From Jacaranda mimosifolia (lineage: Eukaryota; Streptophyta; Magnoliopsida; Lamiales; Bignoniaceae): DNA of 64,000 nt. Every line of letters begins with the position of its first letter. Positions within the stretch are counted from its first letter, which is position 1. The stretch is taken from NCBI GenBank assembly GCA_018894105.1, contig CM032129.1:14639968-14703967 (forward strand), written 5' to 3'. Of the stretch, positions 24,380 through 37,700 are shown piece after piece. The notes under the pieces were generated by a model. It ran no database searches, was not told the DNA's origin, and saw only the letters and a program-made list of their open reading frames with translations. The position numbers and the translations under genes are program-made.

Positions 24380-27300
24380 TGAAAATTGAAATTTTTTGGT
24401 TAATTTATATATATACATATATATAATTTAAATTCTATATGTATATGTATATATATTTTTTTTCAAGGACAAAATAATAATCTAAAATGTAGTAGGCCCA
24501 ATCAAATACCTGATAATAGATTATGAGAAATTTCAATGGTGCTTAATATATATCACAATCTCTCCTATCAAACAGAATAATAAATAATTCAATCTCACAC
24601 AATCACCTATTATTACTATAGTCACTACTATCTAAATTCTATATGAAACGTGGCATTTAGGTTTTGTAATAACTTAGAATACTAAATTGATTTATGAGTT
24701 TAATCATGGGTTCCCCGTACTTGAATATTCAGAGCCCCAAGACAAGACCCTCAGTCACCTAACATTTAAAAATGAAGTACTAAAACACAACGATTTCAGA
24801 GTTTAATTTGGTTGGTTGTCAGCTCAAATATAAGTAGATCGAACAAGCGGACTTTGAGTTGGTCACCTCAATTGAGATTTTAAAAAAGGCCTCATCATAT
24901 AATGCAGTGTATACTGACTATAGAGACTCCAAGAAATCAATAATAATATTGATTTTCCTTATAAAGTTTGCACCAATTTTTTCATTGTTGAATAGTTTGA
25001 TTTTCTTTATCAAGTTTGCACCAAGCCTGATTAATGTGTCCTCCGTCAAGTTCAAAAAGTTATCCATATAGTAGGTGACCGAGTAGAATAAGCATATGAA
25101 GCTTAAAGCTCAATGAATATTCACCATAAAAGTACATAATGTACGTTATAGGGAATTGAAACCTCTCTTCATGCAAACTTACTATAAATTAATAATCCCA
25201 CATTGTAATTTCACACGTTCAATTTAAAATAATAAAAACACTCCTTACTTTCTCTCTGTTTTCTCTTTAGCTTTGGTCTATCTTGTGAGGGGCAAGATCC
25301 CTAATATTTAATACCCCTCCTGATTATCTACATCAGTGATGATAGAATTGATTTCTTCTACCATCATATTTATTAAATAATTATTTCACCTATATATATA
25401 TATCTTATAATTGTAACTCATAATGGAAAGAGAAATAAAGGTCTTGTAGGTTTTCATCTGCATTTCGCATGTGGACATAAGTCAAACCATCATTATAAAA
25501 AAAAAAAAAAAAAAAAGAGTATTAGCGAATGTTCAAGCAGTTACTAAATAAGTTTAATGACTGCTTGGATTGATCACAAAACCCTCATTTTGTAGTGGTC
25601 ATTAATTAGTAACTGAAAAAAAATTGATCATTAATTAATGATCGAAATAGTGATTACGTAATTAGTGATTGAATTAGTAATCGATTCAAATATACTTTTT
25701 TTTTAAAAAAAAATTAGGAACTGCTTAGTGTCTGATCAGTGATTGATACGAGCAATTTCATCCATCATTATATTTTCATTTATGTTTAGACGTGCCCATT
25801 GTAATTCATAATTAAGATAGAATCGAGTATCATATAACCATTTTGGACATTGTATTTGTGGACATAGACATTATATTTTCCTTTTCTCTCTTCACATACT
25901 TTCTTCATCCCAATTTTGACACTCTTCTTGAATTTTCCAAAGGTGAAAGCTGAAAGCAACATAAATCAATTAAGAATTACTCAAATATTTAAAATAACGA
26001 TATTGTTCTCTAGTAGTTAAGAATAGCCATATAGTTGGAATAAAGTATGGTTGTCACTAAACAGCCACTCCTTTTGGGGAAAATATGCGTTTGTGGAGTA
26101 AAGCTTTTTCGTAGAAACATGGGCTGCACTTGGATGGACAGTTATTTTGTGAAAATCATTCTTTAATTTCTTTCTTTTTTTAATGAAATTTGTTTGTTTG
26201 TTTGGTTTCTCACTTTAATTTTGTCAGAGTGATATCTCTCAAGTTTTCTAGAGAAATTTTGTTCCATCTTAAAAAGTTAATTTTCAAAAATGTTGCGAAC
26301 AAGAAGTTAATAATTTTAACACCTTTTGAATATATTATAAAATGATTAGGGGGCAAGCATATCAAGAAAAATATTATGGATACTAAGCCAAAGCATATCA
26401 AGGAAAAATAAAATAAAAAATACTATGGATACTAAACCCTAAAGAGAAATGGGACATGAGAAATCATTCACAAAAATTGGCGAATTTCCAAGAACTTGAG
26501 AGTTGAGAACTCTCTGCACCGCGTTTTGGATAAAGAGAACTTCAAAACCTTACTGATTATTGTAAAGGACCATGACTCCATTTTCGTATAGCATGATGCA
26601 TGTAGTTAGAAATTATAATATAGATTTTATAATATTTACCAATTTAGTGCTTGTTGGCGTCTCCCTTTGTAATGTAAAAGTAATGTTATTCAAGTTTCAA
26701 CATGATAATATTCATTTGTCCATAATTATCAATTACTTGGTTTAGTCCCATTAATTTGGGAGTTGAATTAAGACTCCATTGTCAATAAGACGAAGAAATT
26801 GTTTGACAAGTTGTGATCCTATGTTAACTTCTAGGGTTAGCTTTGGGGTTGCAACTAGTTGGTGTAGATTTATTATAAGAAGGGATAAGGATGGGTCTGA
26901 TTATAATTTGGATGTACTCGAGTCTGTCCCGTTTGGAGTGAGTGAGAAATTACAAATAGGCTTTAAAGCAGGAATTATCAATTAAAATTAGTATTTAAAA
27001 TTTAAATTATATTTCTACAATTAGAAAGCAGGAATTAACAAACTTCATCAGCTTTCCAATAGAATATCCGTTGGAAATTTTTGGAGGAATATTTTCTTGG
27101 AAATTCCTTGAAAAATAATTCAATCATTTGACGCCTAAAAGCAACCAATTCCATTATAATCCATCTGAAATCTAATAAATATTTTGTCATGGAAAAATCA
27201 CAGAAAAGTATTCGCAATAAGAGTTTCTTCGAGGGATCAAATTCCGTTGGAAATTCATTGAAAATATTTTTTTCTAAAATATGAATTTTTCATAGATTCA

Positions 27301-27582
27301 CTAGAATTAACATTTTTTTTTTAATGATGGTGTGGACCCTTAGATTTCTCAATCAACTAGATGTGGGCCCATAACTCCTGTAATTTAATACGCGAATAAT
27401 TTCTTATATGTATTTCAGCTAATTAAACTTCTTTAATTAACAATTCAAGAATTAATCTCTATTAATTTTAAGAGTACCTACACCTTATGTTGATGTCTAG
27501 CAATAAGCCCACGGGCCTCACTTACTTTGTTTTCAATTTATTTTAATTTTAATTTTTAGTTTATTTTGTTAAATTTTTTCAT
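24380..27582. other. intergenic DNA, possible CACTA-type remnant
   Basis: I see no gene. At 25520-25760 repeated gatcattaattagtgatcg-like motifs and a ttttgtagtgg sequence (25589-25599) suggest a decayed CACTA terminus, but no paired end was found. A 19-base A run sits at about 25498-25516. Confidence 0.4.
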
Positions 27583-28395
27583 TGTGCAGTAAGTGTTCAC
27601 ACAAGTTTCGTTGTCTGCAAAATTAAATCACAAGACAATGAAAAATAATGGATAAATTGAATTTATATTAAAGAATAAAAGAATTACAATTTATTAGAGA
27701 AAAAAAGATAAATTCCCTAACAAAACTAATCTCCTAATTCTTCTCCAAATATATAATCAAAGGGCTTGAAGCTTGTTCTTGGATTTAAGGTATAGTATCG
27801 TTTGACTTAATAAAATAATACTACGAAATTTCTTTGAACCCAAACCGTGATTCCGATATCAAAGGACTTGATGACTTGATGCTTTGAAGAGGTATAAAAC
27901 CTTCGTGGTAGTAATACTTCGAAACTTGAAGTTTAAAGACTTGAGTCTTGGACTTGAGAATATATGTATGTGAATATGTGAATATATTAGAATCTGAGTC
28001 TCCAGTCATCCCCTTTATATAGGTGTTTAGCAAGAGACTCCGAAATAACTTGAACTCATTTGATAATTATCTCTTTGATGCACATATTAAAAGATAATAT
28101 CAAATATTTTGGCTTGATTGATCCATGCACATAGATACTCCACGTGTCACAATTTAGTTAGTCCGAGATTGCTAGGTCACTAGACTTGATTTGCTTGTGT
28201 GATACATCACATTGACACTTGTTGATATTTGATTTGTGCATAAAATAATATTAGAATATTAATTAAAATTAACTATTTATCTTTCGAAATTAAATTTAAT
28301 AAATTTCAATACATAAATAGAAAATTTTAAACTAATATCTAATATATTATTTACACGTGTCATTTTCAATTGGCTTAAAAATTAAGCCGTCTACA
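27583..28395 (-). mobile_element. LTR of a Ty3/gypsy element (3' LTR)
   Basis: Read on the minus strand the segment starts TGTAGACGGCTTAA directly after a purine tract and ends ...CACTTACTGCACA, giving the TG...CA ends of an LTR of about 813 bp. An internal TATATAAAGGGG on the minus strand (about 28012-28021) is a plausible LTR promoter. The order that follows at higher coordinates (polypurine tract, opposite-strand frame, tandem repeats, integrase end) fits the 3' part of a minus-strand element. The partner 5' LTR was not found, so the boundaries could not be checked by comparison. Confidence 0.6.
28013..28022 (-). promoter_or_regulatory. TATA box within the gypsy LTR
   Basis: CTATATAAAG on the minus strand, followed by GGGGATGACTGG, is a good TATA element in the right orientation for LTR-driven transcription of the minus-strand element. 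Confidence 0.5.
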
Positions 28396-28410
28396 AATGC
28401 CCCCACTTCA
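28396..28410 (-). other. polypurine tract
   Basis: TGAAGTGGGGGCATT on the minus strand lies directly before the LTR start, the expected place for the plus-strand primer of reverse transcription. Confidence 0.55.
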
Positions 28411-28609
28411 AGGCTTGATGAAAGATATGTCGATTATTCCTGAAAGAGACAAGACTTGAAGTATTTGATTTTTTTTTTTGAAGCCCATCAACAACATCCA
28501 AATTCTTGAATGAACAAACCACGCAACTAAGAGAAAAGCCCATTTTAAAATTCAACTTTGTTATAATTCTTTAAATGGAAAATAGAAGTCTTTTAAACCA
28601 TCTGACCAA

Positions 28610-28713
28610 GAAACAAATCACTTTCTTTCATATGTATACATATATATAAGTGCGGCCCAAGCAACAAATCACTTTCTTTTATATGTATATATATATATAT
28701 AAGTGTGGCCCAC
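28610..28713. repeat. two tandem copies of a ~51-bp unit
   Basis: The unit aacaaatcactttctttY, then atatgtata(ta)n, then agtgYggccca occurs twice in direct succession inside the region between the gypsy polypurine tract and the PMD frame. Confidence 0.85.
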
Positions 28714-29430
28714 AACTTACTCTACTTTTAAATCCTTGGCTAATTTCTCAAGTTGCGGATTTCATTGTTATTTCAAACCTTAGTGGCTGAATTTTGCTAC
28801 TATCAAATCTTGCCGCACAACTGACCTTCATAGATTGTTGTTGTTATTAAAAAAACAAATTGACCATCTGCAAAGTCTAAACCTGTTGCACTCTATTTTG
28901 CAAAATAAACTTTTGTTTGCGTAGAGTTTGACTTCAATCAAGACTTAATCTTCCAATTGTATTGGGAATCAAGAAAGAAAATAAACACTATGAAAGGAAG
29001 ACCTCTCATGAGATTAATTCCATTCAAACATTTGCTTTGCAATAAACTTTGGTAAAATTGATTTGAGAGTTGTTGGGTTTCTCTACTCTCCCAATCAGCA
29101 GCATCTTTCTTTATTTGTTCCTGCATGTTAGTTGTTTGAAGAAAAGCCTCATAGAGTTCACCATTCCAACAGTTAATTTGTACAACTAAAAGAGGGTTGC
29201 CTGGGCTCCCCTGGCATTCATCAATAAAGAATCTTTACTCCTTAAAGGCATCAACCATTCCAAATACACAAAATTTGAAGATTTCAAGTAAGTCATCAAA
29301 TTGAGGATGTTTCCATTATCTTTTCACTTTCTTCTTCATCCCCTTTTTTATATATACCTCCTTAAGTTTTCCTTTATTTTCCTTTTCTTTTGTTTCAGGT
29401 TAAGAAACATAGCCTATTTCTGATCAATTC

Positions 29431-32400
29431 ATGAGGATGTATATTGAGGATTTCTATATTGAGGATCACACAGAGCCATTTCCATGTATTATCATTGGAA
29501 GTGACAAAGACAACTTCAAAGTTAAAAGTACTAGGTTGATTATCCTTAAATTAGCCAATGATGTTCTTCATTCCATATCTCGACCTCCCAGTAACTCCAT
29601 GCATATCCAAGAGTGGTCCGAAGTGGCAACCAGGGAAGTGATTGATCCACGGTCTGGCATTACATCTCGTTCTAGGATACTTATCTTGAAATCCTTTCTT
29701 TAGGATGCCCAAGCCACTAGTTCAGAATTTTCATTTGCAGGTTATCATCCCAACATCAATGGACACTAATTGAGGATTCTCGCATCAAGGTTTGGCGAAG
29801 TATATTTTCATGCAAGTTATTGGGAATGGACAAAGGATGTACTAGGCCATCATATAGATGCTCTTCGTCAAGCTAGGAACTATGCAACAGTCCATGCCTT
29901 GCTTTTCAAATATGTCTGCCATAAGAACATCCTTCAAGCATTCCTTGAGTTATGGTGCACTTCCATGAACACTTTGTACACTGCTACTGGTGAATTTTCA
30001 GTTTCTTTATGGGATCTTCGTGTACTTGGTGGATTACCTATCTGTGGAGGTTTCTATGATGAAGTTATCCCCACTATAAAAGAACTACTTGGTGATGACA
30101 GACATGCCCCTTTTTCTACCATGAAGCTACAAGTATCTATTCCTGGCTTATCATATACTCCCAAAGGGCTTTGATGGTGTTCCTATTTCTGATTGGATTA
30201 GCTTTTGCTTTAAAGGACCAATAAGGTACACAGAGCCCCCTTTGAGATCTTCGTGAAAAAGGTCCACTAGCTAAAGATCTTTCACAATCCATGTGGAAGA
30301 ATTGATGCATCACTTTTGCCTCGCACTAAGGAATATGATGAGCTATTTATGATGTTGGAGGTTGAAGAAGATGTTAGAGAGAAGACCTACTTAGCTACTT
30401 TCCTTTAATGCTGGTTATGCAGCTTTGTTCTACCACATTGCAAAGCAAATCTAATTCGTCTCACTATTTTTAAGGTCGCTAGTAGAATGGGAAACTGTGA
30501 TTACTTTTCTCTTGCAATTTCTGTATTGGCAGACATCTACCGCAGTTTGAGGAATATATCAACTTTACCAAGTCTTCAGGAATCTTTTTCTATTTTTCCC
30601 ATTCATTATATTTATAGTTGGATAGTGCACTACCTTGGCACTCATTTTTTATCCAAGTTGATGTAGGACGAGCTAAGATGGTCAAATATGTGGAGGAGAA
30701 TATGGCCAAATATTTTGATCTTTTAGAGGCACGAGATTTGTAACTCAGTATCAACCTTTCAGCCATTCAAAATCTATGATTATTTCCACATAATCAATTC
30801 ATAGTAATAGATGGCCCATGCATTAAACACTTATAAAGATTTTTTTGTAGCTTTATGTTCCAGCTATTTGAAGCTTATAGCCCTCATTGATTCAGTCGGC
30901 AATGTGGATTTTGTCAACATATCCCAGATAACTTAAAGAAGGAGATTCTTACTTGTACTTTGCACGAGCTTGTTCGACTCTGGCAAACATGTACCTTACT
31001 GAACACATCTTACAAATTTATCATTCATGGCAATACATCTTCTTTTCCATTGGCCACAAAGGAATATGCGGATTGGTGGGACAAACATTAGAAGACTTCA
31101 CAAACAAAGGTACTAAAATTGTTCTCAAAGTTAATCAAAGGGATGTGAAATCAAATTCTAGTTAATCTAATCAAATTGGGGAAAGAGTTGAACAGCATGC
31201 ATCTGAGCCTGGGCATCCTGGAAAGAATCCATCTCATTCTAAACAAGCCTTAATGAAAGATCCCAAAAATAACCCAGCAGCCTTACCTCTTCAAAATCTT
31301 ATTGTTTCAAAGCAAGTTAAATGAGGGAATTTGGAGCCTATGGAGTACAACATTGCTGAACATACCAAAGTGCCGTCTAAAAGATATTGTGGCTTATTTG
31401 AGGTTTCATTCCCTACTGATGCTCCAATGGAAGGAAATGAAATAATTCTACACTTTCTTGCTCAAATGATGATTCTAGTAACCAATGCATAGTCAAGAAG
31501 AAACTAAAGGTTTTTGATTTAGATAACATTAATATTAATTCAAATTTCTTTGCAGATGTCCCAAGTTCTTCTTTACCTTTGGATGAATTAGAAAAATCTG
31601 TAATGTTATTATTATGCACCCCTTTTGTTTTTACAATATAAATTTGCCAATCCTTTGCACTAATCTCTTCTTCTTTTCTTCTTCCTTTTCTTTTTATAGC
31701 TTGCAGATCTTGAAATACTAGTCCCAATTACTTTTGAAGGCAGTCTTGGTTCGATAAATGGGGCTAATCCTTTTAACTTACTTAAAACAACCATTTCCCA
31801 ACCGCTTGATGATGGCATGCAAGCTTCCCATGATACTGCTAATTCCAATAAGAGACCAAAGGCAATATTATCTGAGATTGCAAATGATAAGGCTTTTGCT
31901 AAGAAAAACAAGTCCAAAAAGACATTTGACGCTTCATCTTGGGCACTTCCAGCTGCTGAAGCTTCTGAATTTTGTCCTTGAGTTATAAAGATTGAAACTG
32001 AGTAGATATTACTCAAATTCTATTAGGAACGAATATGTCAAAAAATCATAAAAACTCCATTTGAGCAACTCTCAGAGATAAAACCAACAATTGATGATTT
32101 GATCACAGACATGAGATTATACATAAAAAACATATCATCTTTGGAGAACCACTTGAGATCTTTCTTTAAGGGTGCTTCCAACTACACAAAGGTTAAGTCA
32201 AATTTAATTAAAAAAGAAACACAGGAAACCTATGAGAAAACACTATTTTTTGCACAACAGGATCTTTTTGAGACCGAGGCAATAGAAAATGAAAGAGTTG
32301 ATGAGGTGAATGGTTTTAAGGATGAATTTCTTCAAATCTCCAAGCAGCAAAGGAATTAAGAACATGACTTGCCAAGTTAAGTAATAAGGAAGAATTTGCA

Positions 32401-32600
32401 AATTCATCACTCCACAAAGCTGAAGAAAACTTGTCCATTATTCAGAAAGAAGTGGCTACTAAGAGAGATAAAATTTCAAAGCTTGAAGACACTTCATTTT
32501 TGACTGATCAAGAGGTTGAGGCTTTAAAGAGGATGGAGGCACTACTTGAAGAATCTCACAAGGAATTAGTAGCTTTAGATATACTTGCATGAACACTTAG
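29431..32600 (+). pseudogene. plant mobile domain (PMD) protein, decayed
   Basis: The plus strand encodes a broken protein of the plant mobile domain family (PF10536, aminotransferase-like). Recognisable blocks in order are SGITSRSRI, ILASRFGEVYFHASYWEWTKDVLG, ALLFKYVCHKNILQAFLELWC, SVSLWDLRVLGGLPI, FYDEVIPTIKELLGDD, then in a shifted frame PISDWISFCFKGPIRY and a charged coiled-coil-like tail (32099-32600). Stops at 29701 and about 29767 fall in the main frame, a frameshift lies near 30165, and more stops follow. PMD domains occur in host proteins involved in transposon silencing and within transposons. This one sits between the pol end and the 3' LTR of a minus-strand gypsy element, opposite to pol, the layout of an antisense additional frame in Tat-type elements. 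A host PMD pseudogene is the alternative. Confidence 0.65.
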
Positions 32601-32879
32601 CTACTTAGCATTTTATTTTCATTCTCTTCTTTTTAGCATCATTGATGTAAAAGAACACTTGATTACTACATATGCAATACAAAAGTTGTTCTTTTTTTTT
32701 AAATTCTCCTTGTGCATTCTTTTTTTTATTTATTTATCTAGTATTTCTTCAAATTGATGCCAACTTCAAAGAAAAATTGTATTACATGCCCCTAATAATT
32801 GATTGGAATAAACTTACTTAAGCTCATGAGTAAAATTGGCTATCTAATGAATAGACCTAAATTATAATTGAATTTGAAA

Positions 32880-33330
32880 ACAATAAAAACTTCTTCCAAT
32901 GATATGCTTGAACTAAATCATCCAGAATTACTCCAATGATTTGATTGAACTTGGGAAGTAAATCATCCAAATTTGCTCCAATGATATGATTGAACTTGAA
33001 AAGTCATCAAACTTATTCTAGTGATGTGATTGAACTTGGCAAGCCATCCAAACTTATTCTAATGATATGATTGAACTTGGCAAGCAATCTAAACTTGTCC
33101 AAATGATGTGACTGAACTTGAGAAGTAAGTCATCCACATTTGATCCAATGATATGACTGACTTGAGAAGCCATCCAACTTTTTTTAATGATGTGATTGAA
33201 CTTGACAAGCAATCCAAACTTGTTCAAGTGACGTGATTGAACTTGGGAAATAAGTCATCCAAATTTGCTCCAATGATATTATTGAACTTGGGAAGCCATC
33301 CAAACAAACTTTTTTTTTTTCAGTGATGTG
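32880..33330. repeat. tandem repeats, ~45-60-bp unit, ~9-10 copies
   Basis: Imperfect units of the form ccaatgatatgattgaacttgggaag, then (taagt)catccaaa, then ttt follow one another through the interval, with alternating longer and shorter versions. They lie between the PMD frame and the integrase end. Tandem arrays at this position are known from the 3' untranslated regions of Tat/Ogre retrotransposons. Confidence 0.85.
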
Positions 33331-33429
33331 ACTGAACTTGGGAAATAACTCCCAAGTTGCCTATGTACCCTATCAAGGGCATCAAGTCATTACGCAGTTC
33401 AAAGTAAGCATTCTTTTTTTTGGAGAGAG

Positions 33430-33665
33430 GGTGTTGTTCACAGTTTATACTCATGTGGGCCAGGAGTATCCATTGCTTAACCACCATGGACTAGGTAGGG
33501 TATTCAATATTTTAACCACATAAAATATCTTTAGTGGAGAAAGTTAGCAATTTTATCGCATGCACTACCTTTGGTGGTTACCGTACACAATTTATACTCA
33601 TGCGGACCAGGAGTAACATGCAGTTTAGGCTCGTGTGCTAAGGAGAAACATGCAGTTTACGCTTG
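33430..33665. repeat. second tandem repeat set, ~45-60-bp unit
   Basis: A different phrase, cagtttatactcatgYgggccaggagtaac and shorter derivatives (catgcagtttaggctcgtgt), recurs four to five times directly before the pol end. Confidence 0.65.
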
Positions 33666-33686
33666 TATGTCAAGGAGCAACATTCC

Positions 33687-34303
33687 TCATGGATAATATC
33701 GCTTCAAAAACTTGCCATTTATGGGGCCTATGCGCAATCTATCTTTGTCAACCAACTTGAAAGCACCATTAGTGTAGACTTCTTTTACCACATATGGACC
33801 ATTCCATTTTGATATGAATTTATTTCCCATTTGCTGGGTGATGGTAATAGGCCTTCTTACTGCCAACACCAAATCTCCAACTTGAAAAGATCACATACGA
33901 ACTTTCTTATTATATGCCCTTGTCCTACATGCTTGATAACATTCAAGCTGTTGTTGTGCTTCAAGTCTTTTATCATCCAATGCTTCCAATTCCTCGAGTC
34001 GAAGGCGAACATTATCTTTAATAGTGAGTCCTTCTTGAATTGTTATGTGAAATAAGGGTATTTAACTTTCAAGAGGGAGAACAACTTCAACTCCATAAAC
34101 TAGTGAATACGGAGTAGCTGGGTAGCAGTTCGATGAGTTGTCCAATATGCCTAAAGAGCTTCTCCAACTTTTTCATGCCAATCTTTTTTTGATTTTGACA
34201 CCACTTTCTTCAATAGGTTGCATAAAGTTTTATTGAACGCCTCTGCTAGACCATTTGTAGCCGCATTGTACATCGAGGAGTTATATTGCTTGAAAGTCAA
34301 TTA
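33687..34303 (-). pseudogene. Ty3/gypsy integrase C-terminus
   Basis: On the minus strand the sequence begins near NSSMYNAATNGLAEAFNKTL, continues through KKDWHEKVGEALWAYW, and ends with VLAVRRPI, GNKFISKWNGPYVVKEVY, NGAFKLVD and INGKFLKRYYP followed by a stop. These are the end of the integrase core and the C-terminal GPY/F-type module of plant Ty3/gypsy elements of the Tat lineage. Frameshifts between 33880 and 34150 break the frame. Homology stops abruptly at about 34303, where the Mutator-like sequence begins. Confidence 0.8.
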
Positions 34304-34734
34304 TTTAAGTATTTATCATTAATTTTCATCTTTAAGATTACATCCTTAATTATGTCAATTGTCTTTTCTTCTTTTGTTTTTAAATGGTACACACCTTTGC
34401 ATGTAAATTTAGCAAATGTAAAGTATATATTGCAAACTAATTAAAGTATAGATTGAAAACTAATGTGAAGTAGTCAAAAGGAACGAAATAATAGCCTAAC
34501 AACTAAATAAAACCTCCAAATTGCGAGCTTGAATTTATATTAGAACTTAAACAAACATTCTGTTCACAAACAAACTTCCAAATGAGTTTTCCAAAAAGCC
34601 CCAAAACTTGCCAGCATCCCTCGTCATAAAACCACATCAACAAACTTCCCATGACAAGCAACTGTATCCACAAAATCATCCCAAACATATATCTATCCAC
34701 CAAAAGTTAACAAAAACATAAAGCACTAGTCTTC

Positions 34735-37700
34735 AGCAGTCAAAATGTGCTTTGCATGAGGGACTACTATCTTTTTCTTTCTCATTTCTTCTTTCCCTTT
34801 GTCTTCTTTTTGCCTTGTAGCTTGTCTATAGCTTCAGTGATATTGGTCAATTGAACAAGCCTCTTCTTCCCTTGTGTATTTGTCAAACTGCTTCCACTTT
34901 GAGACATTTAAAGTTGTTGGTGCATGGATGGTCCAGGTACCTTCTTTGGAACTTGATTTGCATGGGTTTCCTACATATTAAAATTAAAGTTAAACTGTGA
35001 ATGTTATATTTCATTAAAGTATAAAAACATTGTCAAATGTGCTAAGGTATATACCGTTGCTTTGCCCTTTGCTCTTGGAGATCTCCTAAGTCTAATACTC
35101 TCTTCAGTAGCAATTGTAACCTATATAACCTTGACTGAATTAGTCATCTGACTTAAATTACTTAAATAACTTAAATGAAATACCTTTGATGGACCTCTTG
35201 GAGACCTCCTAACAACACTTGTGGTAGCAGTCCTAGTTGAACCAACCTTGAGTGAAGTAAACATAGTGAAAATTAGCAAAAGTCATTATGGCAAAACTAA
35301 ATTTAACATGTGATCTAATATTGTCCTGTTGCGCAGATTTCTATTGATGCACTGCAGTTGTTGAATTAGCCCTTTAATTGCCCTGTTTAAACTGAAAATT
35401 AATACAACAATAAATTAATCATTCTTCATATCAAAATAGTTGCTTACCTTGTCCTGCTGGAGCTCCTGTACTTGACTTGCACTTGCAGCCATGCTTGTAA
35501 CCTGAAAGCACAAAGAAGTAAAATAATTTAACAGCAAGCATATGAAATGTGAATTAATTGAATCACTATTAAAATAATTTACCTAAGATGCTTGAGTACC
35601 AAATACATATTGCAATTCCTCTTGGTCAGTAGTGAAATATGTGAGTTCATCAACTGGTGGATTTGACTTCAAATGACATTTCCTTTGATTGTGTCCTTGT
35701 TGCTTGCAAAGGCTGCACTTCAAACCTTTAACTCTTTTCTTCAATTTTGAACATTGCTCTTCAACTGCTGGCCTCCCTCCGCTTTTCTTCTTGGTCTTCA
35801 ATACAGGTTCTTCATTTCCTTTTTTTTTTCCTGGTTTTTGTAGGCCTTCCTTTCTTCCTCGAGAAGTTTGGAGGAAGTAGAGGTATATAGATAGTCTCTC
35901 CCAGAGATGTTGACTATTTATACCCACGATAGCACTCTCATACGCCCTTTGATAGCATGAAATAGTGCAACAAGGAGAAACATAGGACTTAGGATCCTGT
36001 CTTTGATTGCAAATTGCACATCAGGAATAAAGGTAAGGAATACCTGTTAAATCTCATCTCCTATATGTACAACTCCACCCCTCCAAATCCACACAATATG
36101 CCCCATATATATATGAGTTATTTGATAATGTGTATCATTAGCTTTTCTAGGGATGCAGTCACCTAAATTCTTGACATGATCATTCAAGATTTCAATCACA
36201 ATAGGACAAAGGTCTTCTCTCCAAGTCCTAGCTTTATCTTTATTTTTTTGTAACCTTGTCATCAAATATTCCCTTATCCACTCTAGCATAGTTAGAATTG
36301 ACTTTTCTCTAGCATATAGAATTGAACTATTGAATGACTCATAGAAGTTGTTCAAGACCATATCACATTTTGGAAAAGTACTAAGGTGTGATTTATTCTA
36401 ATGAGCAGCTGGTTTGTCACTAAACTAATTTACAACAGCTGGATCAAGCTTAGCCATAGCTTGCATTCGAATTTTAAACTGCCCAATAGTAGTACTATTG
36501 GCAGCTTTCCAAAGGAGATCTTTGTACTCCATACCCTAGACCCAGCATTCACAAATTTTTTCCACAAATGCCTAACACAAAATCTGTGTTCATCCCCTGG
36601 AAACACTTCATCAAATGCCTGAATTAACCTCTTCTACTTATCAAAAATAAATGTGAATTCATATGGCTGAGTGATATATAGATTTTGCTTGAAGTCAAAA
36701 ACTATGACTAGGAATCCCCTACTTCTCTATCAACAACAGCATAGGCAATAGGGTAGGGCTTATTATTAGGGTCAATACATACAATAGTGAGGAGAACTCC
36801 TTTGTGAGGGCTAGTAAAATGACACCCATCTGTCCCTCGAATGGGCCCATATCCAGCCAAGAAACCATTTTTCAGTGCCCCAAAACAATAATAGAAGTGT
36901 GTGAAAGTGTTTTCCTCTATGCCCAATATGACAGTTGACCCAGGATTAGTTCTTCTTAACTCTGCACTATAATCCCAAAGTTTGGCCACTACACCTTAGG
37001 ATCCCCTCCATCATTTTAAGAGTCTTTCTCTTAGCTCTATAAACTTTGGACCAAGAAACACTAACCCTTACATCCATCTCTAGTTCCTTCCTAAACCCCT
37101 TAGTTTTTCTCTTTGGATCAATTTTCATTTTGTCCAAAAACCTCTGAGCTAGGTATGTGGATGTGATATTACCAACATCGTAAGTGGGCTGACATGTGTG
37201 TATAGAATGGTAAGTGTTAATTTGAAAAGTTGACTCATCTTCAACCCTATAAGCATGAATTCTCCACCCATACCTTTCACTCTCACACTTGGCATAAACC
37301 CTTTCCCTATCATTTCTGTTAATCTTGATGTTTCTCATTGATTGCACTGCTTTAGCATGAATAGCCTTCCTAAAATCAGTCTTATTCTTAAATTCATTCC
37401 TAATTCAAACTGTGGAGTATATCTTCTGTTATAATTAAAAGAAGGTGCATGTGGGACATCTTCTTTATCAATATCTGAGTCCAATTCACTTTCTAAGGGC
37501 ATATCACTATCCCCAACTAACCCCTCATCACTGAACTGACTATCACTATCAGAGGCATACTCTTCTAGCTCTCCCCCAGGCTACATAATTTCTTCTTCAA
37601 GCCTCACATACTCCTCATTGGGATCTACATAAGTATTAAACAACAAATCATCCTCTAACCCCTCATTATCTTCCCCATCACTATAAAGAGAATCACTAGC

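Noticed and set aside
25520..25760. Possible complete CACTA element
   Set aside because: One CACTA-like terminus can be suspected but no opposite end or target duplication was found, so it is mentioned only as a remnant.
32880..33665. CRISPR-like appearance of regularly spaced repeats
   Set aside because: Repeats are imperfect, directly adjacent and plant retrotransposon-linked; there are no unique spacers or cas genes.
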